The translations under genes were made by a program, and so were the position numbers. A stretch of 64,000 nucleotides of DNA, taken from the NCBI RefSeq assembly GCF_032854445.1, contig NC_088306.1, positions 20,801,764 to 20,865,763 of the forward strand. Reading direction: 5' to 3'. The stretch comes from Liolophura sinensis (lineage: Eukaryota; Mollusca; Polyplacophora; Chitonida; Chitonidae). Shown one piece after another: positions 36,501-48,500 of the stretch (its first letter is position 1; the number at the start of each line of letters is the position of its first letter). The notes beneath the pieces are model-generated. The model saw only the letters and a list, made by a program, of their open reading frames with translations, searched no databases and was not told where the DNA came from.

Positions 36501-39500
36501 ACATGTGTATGACTGGTAAACGCCCGGCTCTGTACTCACCACGTGTGTATAACTTGTAAAGAGCCGGCCCTGTACTAGCCACATCTGTATAACTGGTAAA
36601 AGCCCGGCCCTGTACTCGCCACATCTGTATAACTGGTAAACGCCCTGTCCCATACTCACCAGATGTGAATAACTGGTAAACAGCCGGTCCTGTATTCACC
36701 ACATCTGAATAACTGGTAAACACTCGGTCCTGTACTCACCACATCTGTATAACTAGTAAACACCCGGCCCTGTACTCACCACATCTGTGTATACCGGTAA
36801 ACAGCCGGTGCTGTACTCACCACATCTGTATAACTGGTAAACACCCGGTCCTGTAAACTCACTACATCTGTGTAACTGGTAAACATTCGATCTTGTACTC
36901 ACAACATCTGTATAACTTGTAAACACCCGGTCCTGTAAGCTCTCCAAGGACATCCACTTTATAGGTAATAATTTGTTCTTGTCTTGGCGGTAATAGCTGC
37001 TGGAGTACACATCTCGCGTGAGCCCAAAGTCCGCCAACTTTACAACCAGTGTGTTGTCCAACCTAAAAACCGACCAGAATATGCAGTAGTCACTGATAGC
37101 TATTTGAGAAGAGTAAGATCACGGCGTGATATCAGACTTTGGCTCAGACCTACGCATGCGTCTATACATACAGTAAACACACAAATACTTTCTGCACCAC
37201 CCCTTTAATAAAATAAAAGACATCAGACTAAATGTATATATGCATCGATAAGGATCACACATGACGTCTAAAAAGCGTAACTTTTTGTCTTTGAGAAGTT
37301 GCATAACCGAGACATCGCAGTTCAACGTAAACAAAATCACTCACAATGAGAAATCGAAAGCGCCGCTATGTTACCAGTTTTTATCACCCAGGCGCGAGAT
37401 CTTGCAGCTGTTCCCGCTTACGTCATTCGAACCCTGGTTTGCCCTTGACCATGTGTGCGTGGGGTGCGAGGTGTTTCCGGTTGCTTAAACATTCGGCATC
37501 CCATGGCCTCGTAAAAACTCCAGATTAAAAATTGATTAATTGAGTTATCAACTACATCAGAATAAATGAATCTGGCCCTTTAGGTCCTCTTCCGATCCTC
37601 TCCTTGAATAACTCAAGTTATATTATTAGTTGTCTTTTGTTTTAACATTCGTAAATCTATGATTTAGGATTTTTACCGTTTGGGGTTCATTTCATTATTA
37701 GTCGGTCTAAAATTGTTTTAAATGACTCAGATGTTAAGGTTCTAGCTCACTGCGATTAACACTTCCTTGATAAATGGAGTCGTGCATTTTAATCCAGATC
37801 TCTCTGTTTCGGCTGCTTCATAACTACTTGAATCTTACTCCTTCCAGCGCCTCTTCCGCTCTCTACACTCGCTTTTACATACCTGCCAGAATGCATTACG
37901 CAAGCTTGAGCCTGTGAGATGCACGTAGTCTTCTTTAGGCTTAGCCTCACCATTTGTGTCGTCGCGCGGAACTATTTATTCAGCACTCGTCAATAAAATA
38001 GTTTCAGATTTTGGTTGAAGTTATGTTGTACATACTATAGATAAAGAAAATGCATGTGAATAAAGTATTATTAGAACAAAGGTTGAGACAGATTGTTTGT
38101 TTTTTCTGACATCACTTCTTGCCTCATCATTGTGACCAAACTGACCTTGGCGTTGTTCAAGATTACAAGTGGTGGCAGTGATGTAAAGTGAACGTAGAGA
38201 GCGGCGCATGCACTGTAGGGAGTATGTACTTGAATAACAATACAAATAGTTTCAATACCTACAATGTAGTCATGAATAATCATAGCTCGTATTCTTATTC
38301 AAGCAGGGAGAGGGCGGGGTTATCTTGTGAGCGACAAAATTCGATTGCCTGTTTACATAGGGTTTGATAACCTGATCAATCATAGCTCGTATTCTTATTC
38401 AAGCAGGTAGAGGGCGGTGTTATCTTGTGAGCGACAAAATTCGATTGCCTGTTTACACAGGGTTTGATAACCTGATCAATCATAGCTCGTATTCTTATTC
38501 AAGTAGGTAGAGGGCGGTGTTATCTTGTGAGCGACAAAATTCGATTGCCTTTTTACATAGGGTTTGATAACCAACCGTGTAATAAAGCCCCGATTTTTTT
38601 TTCTGTTTTGTATCGAAAATAATTTATCTGTTAAAACCAAAAATACATGAGAATACTCACATACAGTTTCTGGCGGCTAGGTCCCTGTGGATAAACTTCA
38701 AACTGGCGAGATATTCCATGCCACGGGCGATGTGTAGGGCAAACGACAACAGCTGGCAGAGATCTGGAGCCTGGACAGACAGACAAATCAGCGAAAACAA
38801 ATATGATGGTCTGATTGGTAGAAGAGAAGATGGAAGCTACGTTTAGGGTGGAAGAAGTTTCATATGTTTGGAAAAAGAGAACTTTTCTTAAAGACAATGG
38901 CGTAACGGAGAATACCCTTTAAAGGCGCTCAGGTTGACAAGAAACCAGACTGAATTATTGTTTATTGTTTGTTGCCATATGCCATACATGTTTTCACTGG
39001 TACAATGGCGGTCAGTTTTATGGGTGGAGGAATGCGGAGTTTCCAACGTAAGCCAGCAACCTTTGTCATGCTACTGATGAACTTTCCCACATGTGAGGTT
39101 CATATATGCAAGACATATTGGTAGAAGATAAGTGGTTGAACTGAACATTAGACTGCTCGAACGCTCGAACATAATACTGTGTCTTATCCTGATGGTCTTA
39201 TACAATCTTTGCGCTAAACTAGTAATTAATATAGCATGTGTGCTGTATTTAACAGAATGGTCTGCTGCATTGACAGAATAATCTTCTGCAGTAACAGAAC
39301 TCATTTGAGCATTAGTCAGACAACAGACTTTCTATTAAATTTAACACATTCCTTTTTTGAGAGAAATAGTAGAAGAAAAGATAGACGCTGTACCCCGAGT
39401 ATTGTCTGCAACACGTTTAAATTAGCTTGTGAATAGCCGAATGAACAGAAAGTCTCTCGTTTAAGTGATACTAGACTGTATTCTGTTATTATAACAATAC

Positions 39501-42500
39501 TGTGTCATATTCAACATAATATGCTATTAGACTGATAGAATCTTTGTGCTGAATTAATAGAATATGTGTGTTATAGTGTGTTACAGAATAATCTTTCCCA
39601 ATAGCAGAATACATTCTAGCGTCACTCAGGTAACAGGCTTTATGTTGAAATTAATAAATTAATTGTTGGAGTGTAGATTCCAAGATTAATGACACTGGGT
39701 GCCAAACAGTTTGGTTTCTATAAGTTTATTAACCGGAAAGTTATGCGTTTAATAGAAACTTTCAGTATCCACTACTAGACTCTTCCATATTATCTATCAT
39801 TGTTCACTTACCTGATCCTTGAGCGTGTCGTCATAACGGAACTGGCGGCAGTATCTCTGAAGGTCACCATGGCACATGTACGGAAGTACAATCATGGGGA
39901 TTTCCGTTTCCGGTTTGACACAAACGCCGACTATCCTGAGGATGTTCTTATGGTTGAAGTCGGCCATCACCATAGCTTCCTCCATGAAGGCGTTGATCTC
40001 CGGGTATACGCACGTGTCTTGGAATCAGAGAGAAACGGGCGAATGTAAATCTCATGAAACCATGCTAATTCACGCTAATCTGGTCGAGATCATAAGTAAT
40101 TAGACCTAAAGTGTTATCATGTATACACGAACGTCCCCGCACTAATTTCGTTCCGAACAGAGAACATCGGAACAATTTTTTAACAATTTTTGGCGGCAGA
40201 AGCTTTCCAGTGATTAAATTCAAGCATAAATATGTTTTAACTCAAAGGTCACAAACTCACAAGCGATATGCTTTAACATGCAGTGAGAGCGTTAAAAATA
40301 CACCCTAAAAATCATCCAGGCAGTGCATCCATATTCGTGAGCACCTTAGCTGTCGATCAATCAAATATGAGATCGTGTAGATTTTGTGACGTTTCACTGT
40401 AAATAGATTATCCTCCCACCATAATGCTGGCCGCCGTCGTATAAGTGAAATATTACGGCGTAACACACCAATCAAATAAATAAATCAAATAGATTATAAG
40501 ATGGCAGGGACAATCTCGTCTTCAGATCAAACTCTTTAATTTAGAAAATTAAAGTATCACGTATGGTAAAATCAAAAGTACCGCCATCTTATCAAATTTA
40601 ACAAACGAGGCGCGAGAACGCAGCAGTTCATGCTGACATGCGAACCTTGCATTGCCTTTTAGTCATTTAACGGAATAACTTCTTCCGAAGTATATAAAGT
40701 TTATGTAATTTACTGTCTTTACTTTAAATGTTTTGATAGCCGCCTCCGGACCGTGTAGCTCTAGGAAGGATTGGCCCAGAGGTCTGTCGTACGTCACACA
40801 TGGATTGTAAAGTTCATGGGTATATGAAACTGACGTGCCCCGAACAAACCAAGACAACATGTAGTCTATACATGGGCCTACCTTTCAAGGTTTTGATAGC
40901 CACTTCAGCTGCGTGTAGCGGGTTATCATCTGGTTTGTAACGCCCCTTATATACCGTTCCAAAGGCACCTGAGAAATGCACAAAACTCTGTTATTGGATG
41001 ATTAGAGCAAATGATCATAAAATGGGGACCTTCCCAACTGCAGGAACACACTGCATGCACGTTATAAAGCCAATGCTTTTGCCGACTGAATACTGCCTCT
41101 TTGCACTTCAGTCATGCGTATGAGGTTTATTTTAAACGCATTATTTAAGTGAAAATGGAGACGAGATTTAACGCTTTTGTCTCTGCATTGAGTATGTATG
41201 GGTTGAATTTTCAGTCAAGGCTGTCAGTATATTGTTGTGGTTGGAAATAGTGAAAAAAGGTAACAGACATATTTGAATCTGCTCATTTCCAGGGTACCTA
41301 AACACTCGCTTTTCAGTGGAGTCAGGGATCAGGTTAATAAGTAGAGCAAATCAGAGTGCTAGACTGACAAACCTGCTGAAAGTAAAGTCGTAGCCGAAAC
41401 AGCGAGAGCTGGATTCGAACACATGATCTCACTGATCAAGAGGGTGTCGACTCTGGGATGATCAGTTCAATAGAACACCAGCCAGCGAGGGCTCCTGAAA
41501 CACACCTTTACCGACTTTGTTCATAACCTCAAGTTTGTCTGCCCGGATCAACAATCCATGGATTTTTAGTTGGGACTCTTGATCTAAGATCAGCTTCAAG
41601 ATCGCACCAAGGTCAACTGGTCCCTTGGACTCTGAAAGAAGAAATTAACGAAAACATACATCTAGTTCAAGGTTAATTTTGTTAGTCTTTTGTTATATAG
41701 AGGACGATCAAATCGCGGCTTGGACAACAGCAATAAACTGAAAAAAACATCTCCGATACTTCATATACACAAGCCTAATACTACCGAAGTGGTGTTACGA
41801 ACTACAACACATATAAAGCACATTCATTTCAGGCATTCTGACTCGTACACATGCATATAAATTGTTACCAAAGCCTACATCCGGACGTGGATTATTTTCA
41901 GGAAGTAAAATATTACTGGTGGAACAAGAAGTTATATTCAGGAATCAAAAATGTTATTTACGTGTACCTTGAAAAGGAAATTTATCCCATAGGAGAAAGA
42001 AAATGCAAACCAGAGCAAAATTTAGAAAAAGAAAATGCCGCTTTGATGTCACCGACAGAAAACTATTATCTTACTGCTTGTCTCCCCTCCCACTGCAACA
42101 TCCTCAGTCAAGGACGATTCCACAAGCTTACTGACGCTTGGCGTCGACGTCATCAGTTTCCGCTGAATACGTTCTTTGTAAGCTTTACGTTTTCGACGAC
42201 AACAGGCACAAAAGACCGTCATAAACATAAGTGTCCCCGTCACAGAGCACCCTTCAACGGAAATTCGAGAAATGCGCAGTTATTTATAACTATTTTGTAA
42301 GTAGTGCGATAAAATTACTTGGTTTAAAGGTATGTGTTTTTTTTATCAGGTTAGCCTCTTAGAGAACAAGCTCGATTATTTAGTCGAAAAAGCTTTAGAT
42401 CTCCAAACGACCAAGAGTTTCTTACTTTTAACAGTTAGTTTCCCTGAAAGTGTGGAATATTCCAGAACTTGGACACTACAATAGAACTAATCCTACTGTC

Positions 42501-45500
42501 TTGCTAGTCCTCCGTTGACAGTAAGTTCACAAATGACGTCATTTCCGAAAATTCCACATTGACGGAAAATGTTCATAAAATAGAGCAGTTATGACGAGAT
42601 ATGAAAAAGATATCAAAAATAATTAAAAAAAATTTTTTGTGGCACATCTATCATTTCCCTTAATACCATGACCTTTTTACATTCTCATGTATCCTTTAAT
42701 CAAAATGTTATTCAATTCTACTATAGGAACAGAGGTGTGCTTTCAGCAGATATAAGTCTAAGTCTAATTATTTTCATTGCTTTCATGTTATTGTTTGGTA
42801 AATGCGATGAAAGTACAAAATGTTGAATAATTCTAAACTAGTGCAGTTAACATCAGTGCACTTTATTAAACCTAATTTACATAAAGACGCGCTGCTAAAA
42901 ACACGCAATTAGCGATCATGCATGTCACATAAACAATCAGAATAAAACCCGCTGCTAACTGAAGTGCATTGACAAGAGGTTGAATTTCACGGGTTACGAG
43001 TGGCCCATTTGTCAACTATCACACTGTCGTTGTCGCTCTGGTTTTACTTTCTGTGCTGTACTCTATTATTCATAGCTTGTTGCGAAACAGTGAACATATT
43101 ACAGTATCACGTACCTAGGATTATCCCGATCGCAGGATCTGAAACAAAGGTTACATCTGGAATTTAATAATTGAATTGCACTTACTGATTCTTCAGTCTC
43201 TTTGCATATGAAACAACAACTTTCAGTGCAATTTATGCACATTTTTAGTTTGATTTTACTGTCTGAGCTGTTAACTGAAGTACATTGACAAGAGGTTGAA
43301 TTTCACGGGTTACGAGTGGTCCATTTGTCAATTATCACACTGTCGTCGCTGCTCTGGTTTTACTTTCTGTGCTGTACTCTATTATTCATAGCTTGTTGCG
43401 AAACAGTGAACATATTACAGTATCACGTACCTAGGATTATCCCGATCGCAGGATCTGAAACAAAGGTTACATTTGGAATTTAATAATTGAATTGCACTTA
43501 CTGATTCTTCAGTCTCTTTGCATATGAAACAACAACTTTCAGTGCAATTTATGCACATTTTTAATTTGATTTTGGAGAGAAAACTACATTGATTGGATTG
43601 ACCTATACCAGGGCTTCACAAAAAATATAGTTTTACTAATCCCCACAGAATAATACCTTCAGAATATGCTTGAATAAACACGCGAAAGGACTGAAGAATT
43701 ACGGTAATCAAAACGATAGGGATATAACATTAAAACGATTTTTTAAATTTAACTTGTGCTTCTTTAACACACCGTCTATCATGTAAAAGAAATAATAATA
43801 ATAATAATTATAATAATAATAATTATAATAAAAACAGAAATTAAGCTATAGATAGTAGTAGTTCACCATAAATAGGCCAATGCATGCACTTTCAAAAATA
43901 CCAGGTACGAAAGTTTGGGTATAAAGGGATATAGAATCGATTGGCTGACAGTGGAGATAGGGTTGCAGCCGTGGTGACGCTTGAATACATCAACCATACC
44001 TAAACTCACCTTAGGCAAGATACAGCCTGAATTTGCCTATCTCTCACACCAGCCGGTCAGAATGGAATATGTATCCCTTTAAACGAGACCTTCGTTGAAC
44101 GCTACAAGCACGCGCCATGTACGCCGTGGTACGGTGTGTGACTCTTGGCAAATGTACATAAATATTGGCAAATGTACATAAATAGAAAGAATTGTGCCAC
44201 GTTCTCTTTATGTGATTCCCCATCATTCAGGTACTACCACCACCACAGTGATTGCATGGTGCATACAGTCACAGCAAATAACAGTCTGACATTTCTATTT
44301 CGCTTCACAACGCATTCTGGCCAAACTGACAGTACTTACTGATCTTAAAATGCAAACTTCAGAGTCGCCTTGTATATTTTAGTAACGTCTCCCCAGTGAC
44401 ATATCAGATCAGAGAGAGCACAGACATGCGAACTACCTTATAACTAAGTTCTCTATATTTATCTAACTCTGGTATTAGCCAATCAGGGTGGTCAGTAAAC
44501 AATGTTCCTGACAGGAAGTGACGTATACCGAACATCCAGCCATTTATTCCCTGATCTATAAGGATGAGCAGTGTGACTGAATGATTACCCTACATTCATC
44601 ACTGAAACTTAGACTTATCTTATTATGCATGTCTGTGTGGTCACGCAAAGGATATTTAATTATTTGATTGGCGTTTTACGCCGTACTCAAGAATGTTTCA
44701 CTTATACGACGGTGGCCAGCAATATGGTGAGAGGAAACCCAGGATCATCCACTGTTTTAAGGCTTGGAATATAAACAAAAAACCCAAAAGTTATAGTAAC
44801 CGAAGTTAGCAATAACGTCTCATTTCATTGTCAGACGAATACGTATGTAGCATTTGACCCCTGAAGGGCTATTTGTATATCAATGACCAGTGAGATGTTC
44901 CTTATTTAAAAATGGCAATGGTGAGGCGCCATATTTTTTAATTCCGTGAGGTGGCGCTAGTGTGACGAAGGATCTCGAGTCATTGTTACGTCAAAAATGA
45001 ATTGTAGCCTAACGTCTACACAGTTACAATGTATCAGTTTTTATGGTAACGTCGTACTGTCTTTAATGTGACGACATGATGAGCTGGGAAAGGAACATTT
45101 GATGTCTATAAATGACATCAAGGCCCTGCTGCCGGGTGTTTGACAGGTCCCCATTTTTTCTTTGTTAAAGGCTGAGAACTGCATAAAAACATGTAATAAG
45201 CTAAGATTGCTAATAATCAATGACGTCCGGTATGTTATGTTTTTTTAACAGTTAGACATCAGTGTAGATATCAACATCACCATATATTTCTTTGTACACT
45301 GTAGAAAGACACAATCTTGACATGATTGAAATAATGAATTTACCTTTCTTGGTATAGTAACAAAATGTTAAATTCGTCCACTTTTCATTAGTGGAGAAGT
45401 AAGGTGGTAGAGTACTGGTCTCATTGTGAGCGGGTCCCCAGACATTTAGCGAGGAAGTGTTGGCGGCAACTGACTCCATTGTCTCTTTAAATCCATCCAC

Positions 45501-48500
45501 CTAACATATGAACCAAAATATTTATTTATTTATTTACATGGTTCGAGTTTTAATCTGCAATCAAGAATATTTCACTTATACCACGGCGATCAGCTTGATA
45601 GTGGAAGGAAATCTGGCAAAGCCCGGGGGAAACTCACGACAATGCGCTGCCAGACCTTCCCACGTACGACTGGAGAGAAATCCAGCATAGACTGGAATTA
45701 CAACAAAAATAATGCTTGTATTTAAAATAGAGAAATATGGCAAAAAAAAAAAAAAAAAACAAAACAAAAAGAAAAAAAAAAATCTGTTTGAATGTTACAT
45801 TTCATCCGATTTGATGTGGCTAAGACTTGTTCAACGACGTGTTCAAGAATGTTTGACGTACTCGACGATAGTCGGTTTCATGTGTGAAGGAAACTGACGA
45901 ACCTTTCTGGTTTCCTTTCCAGTCGTGCGTGGGAAGGTTTTCCAGCAACCTGCGGATTGTCGTGGGTTTCCTCCGAGTTTTACACCGTTTCCACCCACCA
46001 TAATGTTGGCTGCCGTCGCATAAGAGAAGTATTCTTGAGTACCGCATCAAATGAAAAATATAAACCTAAGTGGTGCATGTCTAGATTTTCATCCACATGC
46101 CGAACGAGATTGATATTGGTAATAACGCCATAATAGCGACAAGCTATCTTACAAAAATCTATAGACGTCAAAACAGACATGATTATAGCAACTGTCAATC
46201 CAAATGGACGTTCCAGGTCTATAATTACAAAAACAGAAAATTCAACACAAACCACCACAGAACTAAGAAAGTATATATGCCCTTAGCATGAAATATAGAT
46301 GGATTCATACAAAGAAGCGGTCAACAGTTTCAGACAATGTTGGAAAGACTCCAGAAATGTTCAAGGTGAAGGAATGAAATCAGTAACTGAATCGTGTACC
46401 ATGCTAGTATATAAGTTGTCGATAATCAAAACATGTATCTCAGTTGCGCTTTGATTGTAACTGTTCATATGTCCAGCTTGGCGATCAAGATGACGACTAT
46501 ACAGCCCTTAGCCCCGTGTTAAGCGGAGTTAGACCCAGTTATGAGGCCATGTGAATGCTGTACACCATTTTTAACACCCGGGTAACAAAGGACAGTCAAG
46601 GCACGGAAAAATTGTAAATTCACTGTCCAAGGCGGGTTCCGAACTCGCACCCGATCATATGTCCGAGCTTGAGGGCAATGATGAGAAATTAATAACCGGT
46701 AACCCATGCAACTAAATAAGGTTAGTTTAAAAATGCGTTACTATGTGAAACTAAGATGACAAATCCGTCATTTTGCCATTTCTGTGTTGAAAAATCTGAT
46801 TATTATACAGCATTTCACAAAAGAGTTTGACCTCTTCGGAGGCCTAATGGTTAGAGCGTCCGCCTCTCAGTAGGAAGGCCCGGAATCAAATCTGGGTCAA
46901 GGCATAGCAAAGCCTTTAAAAATTGTACTTGTTGCATGCAGCTCAGCCCTAAGATGTTAGAGCAAAGAAACAGGGCTGCTTGTCTTTTGTGCTAGTATAC
47001 TGTGACTGGGTGGCGTGTGTCATGTCTGGTGTCTTCGGCGTAATACTTCGGTGTCGGCATGGACACGCCCTGCCACAATATATGTACAGACACCTATTGC
47101 CTCATCATCGTCTTATGACAAAAAAAAAGTTCGACGTAAAACCCCAAAGCATGCATACGTTATATGTTTAGCTACATACCCCCTGGCACCTCCCATTCAT
47201 GTTTGGAATAAGGTAGAAAGGTATGGAAAGTGGGAATTCCAGAGGAATAATGTCTTCGCCTCTAGAATGATCTGAGCAGCACATGTTGAAGTGTACATCG
47301 TTACTGTTCAGGAAAAATGGCGGCAGCAAACCTGCGGAGCATGAAAACATTTACAGGACAAATCTTCACTCCATCAAGACAAAAATTTAATTATAATAAA
47401 GTTTTTAAAGAGTCTTAAACATCAGCCTCTTGAGTATAACACTATACAATAATCTAATAAATAGATTAAAGTCAATGAATACGTCTTGTTATAGATTATA
47501 AATGAAACTATTTTCCGTTGGAAGGTCTGTCAGCAACCTGCGGATGATTTTCTTCCGATGATGGGTTTCTTCCGGGCTCTGCCCGCTTTCCTCCTACCAT
47601 AATTCTGACCGCTGTCGTATAGGTGAAATATTCTTCAGTACGGCGTAAATCACAAATCAAATAAAATAAATAAATTTACATATGGTTTTTAGCTGTCAAT
47701 CTGATGAACGTTACTTTATGTCTTTTTAGTTTCTTTCACCTTAAATCCACAACAAATTCAGAAAAAGCAAGAGATAAATTCTAACCTGCGACCACATTGT
47801 ATCGAGAAGGGCGATTTAGTTGATTTAGCCACCAAAGGACAACTTCTTAGCGTTTGCTACATATTCCAGTAAAACATGTAATCTGGTGAAAATATGTTCT
47901 GTGTTTTCAGTTTGAACCATTTCCGCCCACAGCAATTCAGGTTCAAGCTTGTGTAGTGTGTCGTTCATTCCTGTCCTTACAATAGCGATTTGTGGTCAGG
48001 CTGGTGACGTAGTACTATTGTATTACAAGAGGATAGAGGTGAATACGCTAGAGTGGAAATAAAGTTCCCCATCGACTGTCATGGCACAGCTATCACCATA
48101 AAAACATAACAACCTGCGGATGTCCGTGGGCTTTCCACGGATTCTGTCTGGTTTCCTCACACAATAATGCAGGCCGCGTCGTATAAGTAAAATATTCTTG
48201 GGTATGACGTAAAACACCAATCAAATCAATCAATCAATCAATAAAAGAGTAACATTAGTAGATGTGATTATTATTGTACTGATCAATATTGACTAAAGTT
48301 TATAAGGCCCATATTTCTTTAGCTTGTATTGAATTTTGATCACAAATTTCTTATATTTTTTCTTTCAGAAGTATGGTTAATATCCTCAGTATTGAATCAT
48401 GTTTCAGCTGAAGTATTATTCTTCATGTTGCTGTCTTTGTCCTTTATTTTAAGGTACTGTGTTCTAGTACATCATTAGAAGAGTGCGGTATTCAGGCTTA

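Larger units (their letters stand above)
42954..43577. repeat. 316-bp tandem duplication carrying a microexon
   Basis: Two near-identical copies offset by 316 bp, from GCTAACTGAAGTGCATTGAC (42954) and GTTAACTGAAGTACATTGAC (43270). Each begins with the 3' part of dispersed repeat C (TCACACTGTCGT, GTTTTACTTTCTGTGCTGTA) and then holds the 24-nt RTK microexon. Few differences are seen, so the event is fairly recent or homogenised. Confidence 0.95.

Noticed and set aside
36456-36723. ORFs in the 40-bp array as separate proteins
   Set aside because: They are read-through of repeated exon 13 ends in changing frames.
40663-40860. ORF ending EAAIKTFK as an alternative RTK exon
   Set aside because: No in-phase acceptor and the donor register is changed, so I treat it as a fossil exon.
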